This document shows, piece after piece, positions 55,372 through 64,000 of a stretch of 64,000 nt of DNA. The DNA comes from Cranoglanis bouderius (lineage: Eukaryota > Chordata > Actinopteri > Siluriformes > Cranoglanididae), in contig CM042544.1 in NCBI GenBank assembly GCA_023630585.1, forward strand, positions 24,197,256-24,261,255, read 5' to 3'. The notes under the pieces were generated by a model. It was not told the origin of the DNA. It saw nothing but the letters and a program-made list of their open reading frames with translations, and did not search any database. The position numbers and the translations under genes are program-made. The first letter of the stretch is position 1, and every line of letters begins with the position of its first letter.

Positions 55372-56517
55372 GGGGAGCGGGGGGGGGCAGGTTGGCACAG
55401 GGGTAGATTGGCAGACCCCTAGTGGCAAGAAAATGAAGAAAGGGAATTGTGTGTGACATCATCACTTTTTGTGCACTTGACTTGCTGATTCCAGGAAGGC
55501 AGCCATTTTGTATGTCTGCTAATACATGTGGCAGAAAACGAAGTGATCAGTTTTTTCACCATCCAAAAGTTGTTTTGGTGCAGCAAGGAAAAAAGGTTTG
55601 TGTTTACAATTTACAGCATCATCTGGTTCATGTTTATGTTAAAAATAGAGGAAATACGTTGAGTTTATGTGTGACAACACATCCTGTTTGTTGCTTGTCC
55701 TCAATTTAGAAAATATGGGTTGCAGGCAGGCTGGGGCAGGTTGGCACAGTAAAATGGGGCTTCCCCATAATTATGCCAACCTGCCCCAGGCCATAAAAAT
55801 GCATTGTTTCATGACATAATATCACATGCTTAATGGAAATCAGAAAATGTATAATTCTATACTTGATTAACAAGCCCAGTACTCTAATGGCAGTATTATT
55901 ATTAGACCTCCATACTTCCTCGTGCAGAGGCACCTAAAGTGGGTTCATTTGTGTTTGCTTTCCCCAAGAAAGAAGATGTATGTACTCATCCAATGTCTGA
56001 TGTTGTGCTGAAACTTCCGATGCCAACCAAGGGGCACTCCAGAAGAGCTGCAGCTCTATTCACCTTTACCTGCCCTATACTCAGCAACTATGTCATTCTT
56101 TAATTAAGACTGTATTGTTTTTTCAATATATGACTTTAATTCCTTATAATATGGTAAAATGAAAAGTTTATTTGAAGTTATATTGTTGAAAAAAATATAT
56201 TGTTTATGACAGTGTTGTTTGGAAGTTTGAAATAAATGCAGTTCCTTTTTAACGTTATTGTTTTAACTACACTTTGTCACGTATGCCAACCTGCCCCAAC
56301 AGGATTGCCAACCTGCCCCATTGCGGGGTAGGTTGGCACAAATATTTTCTCCTTGAATATCTCCTAAGCATATCACAAAGCAAGATCATTTTGTAACTGG
56401 CATTGCAGGTTAGGTATAAAAGTCTTGCTTGAAAGATGTGCCCAAAATATAAATTCTACAGCCTCAGTTCAGGACTCCAAAATGTTGCATTTGGGCCAAC
56501 CTGCCGCCCCGCTCCCC
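55372..56517 (+). mobile_element. TA-flanked DNA transposon with clustered subterminal motifs
   Basis: Terminal inverted repeats are GGGGAGCGGGG...GCAGGTTGGC on the left and GCCAACCTGC...CCCCGCTCCCC on the right, with TA before (55370-55371) and after (56518-56519). The motif GGCAGGTTGGCA or its complement recurs at 55385, 55734, 55776(-), 56284(-), 56307(-), 56325 and 56494(-). An AATAAA lies at 56231-56236. One short exon-like stretch (55906-56103) resembles the end of a pogo-type transposase. The TA target, short repeats and that fragment suggest an internally deleted pogo-like element of the Tc1/mariner superfamily. The superfamily call is inference. Confidence 0.65.
55906..56103 (+). pseudogene. 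possible last exon of pogo-like transposase
   Basis: After a possible splice acceptor (TATTATTATTAG at 55905) a 65-codon frame reads RAEAPKVGSFVFAFPKKEDV then DVVLKLPMPTKGHSRRAA and FTFTCPILSNYVIL, ending in TAA at 56101. The arrangement FxFPxxxD...D(I/V)...LPxPT...F.F recalls the C-terminal tail of fish pogo-like transposases with CENP-B-type catalytic domains, as I remember them. No DDE domain remains. A polyadenylation signal lies 130 bases downstream, which fits a terminal exon. The identification is tentative. Confidence 0.42.
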
Positions 56518-56679
56518 TACTATCAGGATTGACAACACAATATAAACAGCTGCTTGATTATAGCTCTGGTTCTCTCTTGCCAGTCATAAGCAACCTCCTG
56601 GTGCACGCGCAAATAAATTTTGCACAAAGTTAATTTGGTAGAAATGAACACAAATTGTTCTCTGAAATGTTTTTGTTAG

Positions 56680-57020
56680 GGTGACCATATGTCCTCTTTT
56701 TCCCGGACATGTCCTCTTTTTCGGACCTTAAAAAGCTTCCGGCCGGGATTTCTAAATTTGAGAAAATGTCCGGGATTCGGCTTTAGTTTCATTATGATGT
56801 GCTCATGGTCTAACACTGCATCGTGTGTGCGCATATTTGCATTGCTTTAACCTCTCTCTGTAATTCCCACCTTCTCGCACACCAATTGGTTGATTATAAA
56901 AGGCTTGCAGCAACTATTGGCCAAATTCCTGCCTCTCAACATTTAGCCTACTGTCAGTGAACGCGTGAAGGTGAAGCGCTGATGTGTACGGCATCAAACA
57001 CTTGCAAATGACAGCTGAAC
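56680..57020. mobile_element. possible hAT-like repeat fragment
   Basis: TAGGGTGACCATATGTCCTC then TTTTTCCCGGACATGTCCTC and GGACCTTAAAAAGCTTCCGG matches a repeat start that I recall from several vertebrates (CAGGGTGACCA...GTCC). The motif ATGTCCTCTTTTTC occurs twice in tandem. The far end is not found and the border is a guess. Confidence 0.42.
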
Positions 57021-57775
57021 AACGAAACAATGCCCATGACCATATAAGGTCATTTTTAATTTCATGTTATCACATTGCTTCATATTACATGGCCATTCAA
57101 ATGTGTAAATGATGGCAGAAGGTACACTCGTGGCATCTGATATTTTATTTTATTCCATGGACATTCAAAAGAATGTTGGGAAAAAATGTAAAACGTGGGC
57201 AGATACATATATATATATATATATATAATGTATATTTCTGTGATACTAATAGTGTGTCTTTTTCAGTGTATTAAAGTCTGCATTCATAGTAACACTGTTT
57301 TGAACGCTATTAAGACCCACACCCACACTGGCAGCAAACACAGAGAACCTTCCCCCTGAGTTTCACCTGACCCACACACTCCTCTGCACACTCCACGATG
57401 TTTAGTTTTGAACGGTGAAGGGGAAGATGAAAGACTGAAGTTGTAAGCTGCTCTCTTCTGAAATTGGTCAAAGTTTTCTGATAATGAACTGTGAATTTCT
57501 TCTCAACTATGGAATGAAGTTTTGTCTTGCTTGTAATATAAAGTGAACTTTTGAGTTTGATCTTAAATAATTTTCTCCCAAGACAAAGTTTGTAAAAAAA
57601 AAAATAATAAATTTTAAATCTTTAAGCAAGGGACAAAATGGAAATGTTAGCTAAACAGTGATTTCAGTAAGACATTGCTTAAGCTAAGTATTGTATGGCA
57701 AATGAGAACTCTTATTTTCTCTGTCAGCAAATTCCGTAAAAATGACAAAATGAAATGTTAATCGTTGTACAAAAG

Positions 57776-57788
<13 letters not shown>
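57021..57788. other. host sequence, no gene recognised
   Basis: Moderately AT-rich with a short (AT)n at 57207-57227. Nothing else recognised. Confidence 0.4.
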
Positions 57789-57847
<59 letters not shown>

Positions 57848-57850
57848 GGT
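57789..57850. repeat. (GA)n microsatellite
   Basis: About 25 GA units, interrupted by GGGAGAGAGAGG at the right. Confidence 0.97.
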
Positions 57851-58836
57851 TACCCTTGTTTAAATAACAGCATGACACTGTGAATTCCTGGATGGCAGCA
57901 GAAGATGGTCTGGACAAACATTCACAAAGCATGTCAAAAGCAATTCATACAAGAGGACGGCCGGTGCATATTCAATGGCACTGCAAACGATACAATCTGG
58001 CACAGCTCTTTCCCCTGCTCCCTCCGTCTGGCCCACAGCACCCAGGCAGCCTGCGAGCGTGAGCGGCCGAGTGAATTAACGAGAAAGAGCAGCTCCTGTA
58101 ATGAGGATGCCAGAGCACGTTAGGGCTGCCATCCAATCATGCTAAGCGTCTGTGAGCACTGCAGTCTGCCTCCACAGGACGTTGCAGCGAGCGAAGGTGA
58201 GAGGAGCTCCCCCATCTGCGGCCCCTCACATATTTCTCACCTAATAATTCTCATTAACGCAGTGAAAACAATCTAGGAAGGAAGCAATTTATATAATTGA
58301 AACTTGTTTTGAAGGAGTTCCCTCGGTCCCCTTGTTACTAAATTCTCTCTTTGCTCAATTTGTACCATCTACATCATTTGAATTGTGTCATCCTTGGCAC
58401 TCTGCTGTAAGCTAGATGCCAAATTACTATAAAGGGCAGTACACAAAACAAATGGCTTACACACTGCATGCTGTTAAGCACTGTAAGCACTATGTCAGTC
58501 TAGCCAAAAAAAAAAAAACAACAACAATCTGGCATCTTATTATCTGCCTTACTGGTCTATGTATTTGTTATTTTCCTCAGGTAATGTTGATGCTATTGAA
58601 CTGACCCTGAGACCAAGATTAAGGACAGTGAATGATCAGGTGCAGAATAACATGACACTGATCTATTCTGAGTAGCGATCTGGTAATCAGCACAGAGGAA
58701 TGCTGACTGAGTAACCATGTTAGATGCTCCAAATGAATTATGGAAACTAGTAATAAGAAGCATAAATCTAATTTAGGGCTGTTAGGTTTCATTTCTTATT
58801 AGTCATGTTAACATGCATGATAATTTTTGCCCAAAC
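57851..58836. other. host sequence, part conserved-looking
   Basis: No exon supported. 58000-58280 is the most GC-balanced host stretch, with GCTCCTGTAATGAGGATGCC, GCCATCCAATCATGCTAAGC and AATAATTCTCATTAACGCAG, resembling conserved non-coding DNA. An A-run is at 58506. Confidence 0.4.
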
Positions 58837-58838
58837 TA

Positions 58839-60386
58839 CAGCCGTGGCCAAAAGTTTTGAGAATGACACAAATATTAATTTTCACAAAGTCTACTGCTTC
58901 AGTGTTTTTAGATCTTTTTGTCAGATGTTACTGTTACTGAAGTATAATCACAAGCATTTCATAAGTGTCAATGGCTTTTATTGACAATTACATGAAATTT
59001 ATGCACAGAGTAAATAAGTGTTGACCCTTCTTATTCAAGACCTCTGCAATTCACCCTGGCATGCTGCCAATCAACTTCTGGGCCACATCCTGACTGATGG
59101 CAGCCCATTCTTGCATAATCAATGCTTGGAGTTTGTCAGAGTTTGTGGGTTTTTGTTTGTCCACCCGCCTCTTGAGGATTGACCACAAATTCTCAATGGG
59201 ATTACGGTCTGGGGAGTTTCCTGGCCATGGACCCAAAATATTGACGTTTTGTTCCCTGAGCCACTTCGTTATCACTTTTGCCTTGTGGCAAGGTGCCCCA
59301 TCATGCTGGAAAAGGCATTGTTCATCACCAAACTGTTCTTGGATGGTTGGGAGAAGTTGCTCTATGAGGATGTTTTTGTACCATTCTTTATTCATGGCTG
59401 TGTTCTTAGGCAAAATTGTGAGTGAGCCCACTCCCTTGGCTGAGAAGCAACCCCACACATGAGTGGTCTCAGGATGCTTTACTGTTGGCATGACACAGGA
59501 CTGATGGTAGCGCTCACCTTTTCTTCTCCGGACAAGCTTTTTTCCAGATGCCCCAAACAATCGGAAAGGGGATCCATCAGAGAAAATGACATTACCCCAG
59601 TCCTCAGCAGTCCAATCCCTGTACTTTTTGCAGAATAGCAGTCTGTCCCTGATGTTTTTCCTGGAGAGAAGTGGCTTCTTTGCTGCCCTTCTTGACACCA
59701 GGCCATCCTCCAAAAGTCTTCGCCTTACTGTGCGTGCAGACGCACTCACACCTGCCTGCTGCCATTCCTGAGCAAGCTCTGCACTGGTGGTGCCCCGATC
59801 CCGCAGCTGAATCAACTTTAGGAGACGGTCCTGGCGCTTGCTGGACTTTCTCGGGTGCCCTGAAGCCTTCTTCACAACAGTTGAACCTCTCTCCTTGAAG
59901 GTCTTGATGATCCGATAAATGGTTGATTTAGGTGCAATCTTACTAGCAGCAATATCCTTGCCTGTGAATCCCTTTTTGTGCAAAGCAATGATGGCTGCAC
60001 GTGTTTCCTTGCAGGTAACAGAGGAAGAACAATCATTTCAAGCACCACCCTCCTTTTAAAGCTTCCAGTCTGTTATTCTAACTCAATCAGCATGACAGAG
60101 TGATCTCCAGCCTTGTCCTCATTAACACTCTCACCTGTGTTAACGAGAGAATCACTGACATGATGTCAGCTGGTCCTTTTGTGGAAGGGCTGAAATGCAG
60201 TGGACATGTTTTTTTGGGACTAAGTTCATTTTCATGGCAAAGAGGGACTTTGAAATTAATTGCAATTCATCTGATCACTCTTCATAACATTCTGGAGTAT
60301 ATGCAAATTGCCATCATAAAAACTGAAGCAGTAGACTTTGTGAAAATTAATATTTGCGTCATTCTCAAAACTTTTGGCCACGGCTG
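58839..60386 (-). mobile_element. Tc1-like transposon, full length, DD35E type
   Basis: Ends CAGCCGTGGCCAAAAGTTTT and AAAACTTTTGGCCACGGCTG are perfect over this span and flanked by TA (58837-58838, 60387-60388). The repeats extend through GAGAATGACACAAATATTAA and GTCTACTGCTTCAGT with few changes. Length is 1548 bases. The minus-strand transposase (59051-60020) is the best preserved in the window. This looks like one of the most recent arrivals. Confidence 0.95.
59051..60020 (-). pseudogene. Tc1-like transposase, nearly intact
   Basis: The frame is open for 310 codons from a TTG at 59983, and upstream codons (VTCKETRAAIIALHKKG) are in frame but lack an ATG, so the start codon appears mutated. 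Features: helix-turn-helix (GKDIAASKIAPKSTIYRIIK), hook GHPRKSSKR, second HTH (GTTSAELAQEWQQAGVSAS), NVIFSDGSPFRLFG (first Asp kept, next residue Gly where relatives have Glu), VKHPETTHVWGCFSAKG, LFQHDGAPCHKAKV (second Asp) and PDRNPIENLWSILKRR (Glu). Thirty-five residues separate the last two. TGA replaces an Arg codon after GSMPG, about 15 residues early. All three catalytic residues survive. Confidence 0.92.
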
Positions 60387-60388
60387 TA

Positions 60389-63159
60389 TAAACAAACTAT
60401 ACATTATTACTAAGCTCTGAGTTATTTGCATAGGCCCTTCCACCTTTCACCCATAATTTGATCAAATGGACTACAGGGACAAGGTGAAACTCAATAGCAA
60501 TTTATTCTCCAAGTGAAAATTGTGCTGGCCTCAGCAATAATTAGGTGCGGCAGAAGAGGTATGATAGTGACAGCTTTCTATAATGTCATTAAATACCATT
60601 GTTATATACATTTCAAGTGATTCTGTGGGTCATTGTGCTTTATTATTACACTGTTTTATTATCATACTGTATCATTACTGCTGTAATATAGAGCTCAGAT
60701 TCTTGCACATTCTCATTTGAGAAAATGTGTATAGGTGTGTGTGTGTGTGTGTTTAGGAGAGACTTTGGAAAATAATTTTAATGTCATTAAAATGTACTTG
60801 TAGCCAGTTTTAGTTTGCTACATAAACTATGAAAGAAGCTACTGCTTTGTGGCAAATTTGAACAAGAGGTTCATTTACTGATAGAACGAAATGGAAGAAC
60901 ATCTAGGTTTCTAATCATCAGATTCTGCCCCATCCCCCAATCTCCCACTGCATGTCTTCAGTGGGAAGAAAACAATCCTGCAATGGCCTCGTCATTTATT
61001 CAGACCCCAGATTAGACATTTCAGCTCAAAGCAATCAATGTTTTCAAACCAGACTGGAAAGCATAGAGAATCAACATGTTAATAATATGTTAATAATGTG
61101 GTAGATTGAAATGATTGAGCATGTCACTCAGCTACATTTTGTGTACTTTATGATGTAAAATATATTTATCTCTTTCTCTCACATGTAATCACTGTATCCT
61201 GATTTAGAGGTGATAACTACATCCCTCTATAAGGGGTCAAAGGTCTAGATGATGCAGAATTACAGGATCAAAGGTCAGGTTTCAGTCACTGGATCATACA
61301 CATACCAGTATGAGATCTCTGTATTAGCTCGGTGTAAATAAAGCTGACCTTGAGTGACTATCACAGATATGCTTGATTATCATACAAATGTAAGCAGAGG
61401 GCAACAAGACATCTAATCATTGCTGAGCCAGATGAGGGAGTGTGGCCTGGCTTTGGGAGATACCCCCCCCCCCAGTCTTTCTGATTTCATGGGCTGGAAC
61501 TTCAGTTGAACTGGAACGGATAGAGCTGGAATTGGATGCGAGAGTTAAATTCACAAGTGTGTGTAAGTGGGTGGCGACCAAACCACAATGACACACAATG
61601 TGTTTCAGATCTGCTCTTTGTAACCAGTGAAGCACAGACTCTCACACGCACACACAATGACTCCATCTTTCCCCAACCCCCTTTCCATTTCTCAGCTGTC
61701 ATTATGACATATGCTGAGCTCACCTGCCCCACCAGTCCAGGTCCAGAGTCATGCTGAATAGCTTTTGGATCCTGTGTTGCCATGGAGAGCCAGCAATAAT
61801 TTCAGTAGCGTTGCCATAGTGAGCAGGTAATATCTAGAAAGTGGTGTCTCTATAGAGAGCAGGTAGAACATGATATTTGCAGTGGTATACAAAACCTAAT
61901 AAAAATAAATAAATCAACTTCTTTTGCACATGGAAGTAACTCAGTTTTCCTGCATTCCACTGGTTCTATTTATTAATTTTGCTCTTGTGTAACTAGAGAG
62001 AAATGCTTGGGAGATATAAATTGGTAGAGAACAATCTTAACCTAGTAGATATTTGTGGAAAACAATAGAACATAAAGGGAGTTTCTGAAGAGGTACAGCA
62101 GAAGAGTGTTATTTTTATTTGCACCAATTTGTCCTAAAAAGAAACTAACTATAAATTGCTGAAAAATTGGTCGTCTTTTCATTTATTTTTATTCTTTAAC
62201 TAAGCATGAAATATGAAGTTATTCCTTAAATCATTCATACCATTCTTATGCTTACTTTGGGAAGAGAATTCCCTACAACACTCAATATCATGATTCTGAC
62301 CAAAAAGAACAACAGAAAATAGGACACCGATAACAGCAGCAATAATGTGGCTCAGTGAAGACTGATTCCTACAGAATATAAATATGTTTAAGGACACCAG
62401 CTAGCAGCACTGCCTCCGGGTGCAGCTGACAGCAGTGCAAGAGCAATTTTCTGTAGATGGCCTTATAAAAAGCATTGTAGGTCCCATTACACCCATGTTT
62501 TTCTTGAGAACACACACGCACACGCACACAGAGAATCAATTAAATAAAACTCTGAATATAGTAAAATACATACTTCAATATTTCAATGATTTTTGCAAAA
62601 GGTCCTTCAGGTTTGTGTATACAAAGCAGCCGATTTACAAATGAAAAAGAAAAAGTATACAACCAAATCAAAGTGTTAATTTATAAGAAATACAAACACA
62701 TGTTCACACTATTCTATCTATTCCTTCTCTGGACATAAACGTTGCATTCATAAAATAAGATGACATCCTCTTTCTTGAAACGCTTGTAGCTAGCATACAC
62801 AAACATTCTATCTTTTATATTTTTTGTCTTTATCTTTACCTTACATATTCTAACAAATTTTTGGCACCATTTTTGACTCCAATTTGCATTCTCAAAATCA
62901 CAATCATTGAAAATAAAGTTATATATAAAAGAACTTTTAACTATGAAAAACAAACCAGCATTACAAAGCTACAATGGAGCAAACATTACAGAAGTATGAA
63001 GGTCCTTGCTCAGTGCTGTAATACCCTCAGAAAATTTTTTGTTTCCAGTAATAGTTTTGCAGTTCCCCTTTCCTTTTGTGTTCTAATACATGAGCACAGA
63101 GATATATACAGACATGGCTTGCATGTTTAGCATTTACATAGGAGTGACAAATGGAAGGA
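60389..63159. other. host sequence, no gene recognised
   Basis: About 2.8 kb of single-copy-looking DNA. Short (GT)n at 60738, a C-run at 61464, and (CA)n with AT-rich sequence near 62510. No exon supported. Confidence 0.4.
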
Positions 63160-63590
63160 ACAAAATGGTGGCTATTATGCTGTGGGGGCATTTTGCTGGC
63201 ATGGTTTGGGTCCACTTGTTGTCTGGTGACTGGAAATGGTGACTGCAAATGTATACAAAGTTATTCTGACTGATCGCAATGATGGAACTTTTCTATCCTG
63301 ATGGAAGTGCTCTCTTCCAAGATGACATTTGCCATCATCCACAGGGCACGAGGACACACTGAATGGTTTGATGAATAAAAAAATCATATGCTATGACCTT
63401 CGCAGTCACTTATATGGGAGATTCTGGACAATGTTCTGGAAAGTGTTAGACAGCGTTCTGCACCACCATCATCAAAACACCATTAGCAGAATGGTGCTCA
63501 TCCTTTCAGTAGAGTTTCAGAGTACTGAAGCTGTTCTGGCAGCTCATGGTGGCCCAACACCTTACTATGACACTGTTATTTTTTTTACCT
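63160..63590 (+). mobile_element. ancient Tc1 transposase C-terminal fragment
   Basis: Plus-strand pieces in several frames: a GIMLWGHFAG-like core at 63170, FYPDGSALFQDDICHHPQGT (second Asp region) at 63295, a short deletion that removes the catalytic Glu near 63405, and STEAVLAAHGGPTPYYDT at 63520-63570. It belongs to the same family as the fragment at 30176-30395. Many stops and no inverted ends, so it is old. Confidence 0.68.
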
Positions 63591-64000
63591 TTAATCTGTC
63601 ACCCATATACACACACCCTCTGGTATACACAATTTCAAATACAATAACCTCTGACACACAACACTGGCAGCACAAACTGGCAAACCGACATACCACATTT
63701 TCAGCATTACATATTGTTATATATATATAACTCACTCATGTTTCCCTTTTCTTTAGATCTGAGTATTTAAAATAACACCATGAAATCAAGCAAAGGCTGC
63801 CAAGGACCAAAGGAATTAATGCAGAGGATATCCCTGAAACCCTTGCACAAATGTGTGTCTATATTAAAGCAAGTATCTCAGCCAAAAACAGCAGGGTGAG
63901 CATCACGCCATGGTGTAACCATAACTTCCACAATGCAGTGCAACCAGCAGCCGGTCACGCAGGACGTCCTTGCTGGGGTATTCTGGGAGTTTCAGCATGT
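63591..64000. other. host sequence to window end
   Basis: No coding signal that can be supported. A pyrimidine tract followed by AG at about 63758 looks like a splice acceptor but no exon follows that resembles a protein. Confidence 0.35.

Larger units (their letters stand above)
55230..56640. other. older repeat interrupted by the GGCAGGTTGGC element
   Basis: The left flank (ACATGTAACGGTGTTACATA, ATCCATTACAGTTACGTCTA, AGTAATTAGATTACGGGTAC) and the right flank (TATCAGGATTGACAACACAA, TATAAACAGCTGCTTGATTA) join into what I recall as one fish repeat when the element at 55372-56517 is removed. No ends or coding sequence identified. Confidence 0.4.

Noticed and set aside
55449..55709. 86-codon frame in the GGCAGGTTGGC element
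   Set aside because: No motif recognised and it ends before the exon-like stretch. It could be remnant coding sequence but cannot be supported.
57880..58123. Possible host exon in the GC-balanced block
   Set aside because: Two overlapping short frames, no splice-site pair and no protein resemblance. Regulatory conservation is the more plausible reading.
63710..63830. Host exon after a pyrimidine tract and AG
   Set aside because: Frames after the AG hit stops quickly and the sequence resembles nothing known to me.

Overview
The window looks like a non-coding stretch of a teleost nuclear genome. I infer this from the density and variety of Tc1/mariner DNA transposons, fish-type RTE and L2 LINEs, tRNA-derived SINEs, long LTRs and many (TA)n, (CA)n and (GA)n microsatellites. 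No host exon could be supported on either strand. The large number of Tc1 families would suit a catfish-like fish, but that is a guess. All protein-coding potential comes from transposable elements, and every transposase read here is broken.

Layout. 1-10009 is a repeat block. An LTR end (1-221) and a Tc1 copy (1268-2812) both sit inside an older, internally deleted Tc1-like element (222-2897). After a short host stretch comes another Tc1 copy (3445-4451) that stops dead at a long LTR (4452-5665). That LTR runs into a minus-strand L2 LINE remnant (5666-7245), which joins a minus-strand RTE LINE with an almost complete endonuclease-reverse transcriptase ORF (7259-9577). 10010-25960 is host sequence with a small solo LTR (10949-11255, 5-bp target duplication) and several Tc1 elements. 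One of these is a clean nest: a 1505-bp Tc1 inside a (TA)n tract inside another Tc1 family (14163-16988). 25963-27719 is a 1.76-kb solo LTR with a 4-bp target duplication.

27720-44000 is mostly host-like sequence carrying old Tc1 fragments, a tRNA-SINE with likely target duplications (30993-31292) and two related LTR-like sequences (31852-32231, 40258-40695). 44011-51103 is a second dense transposon block. It includes nearly full-length copies at 46693-48225 (lacking the first catalytic Asp) and at 48288-49868 (37 residues between the second Asp and the Glu). 51104-64000 is largely host sequence with SINEs, a TA-flanked element with clustered inverted GGCAGGTTGGC motifs (55372-56517), the best preserved Tc1-like transposase (58839-60386; 35-residue Asp-Glu spacing) and an ancient Tc1 fragment near the end.

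The pieces do not form a pathway. They record successive insertions, many at TA dinucleotides or next to (TA)n tracts, followed by internal deletion and ectopic joining. Several single-copy-looking stretches with TAATTA-type motifs resemble conserved non-coding elements, which would fit an intron or gene desert near a developmental gene. That is inference only.
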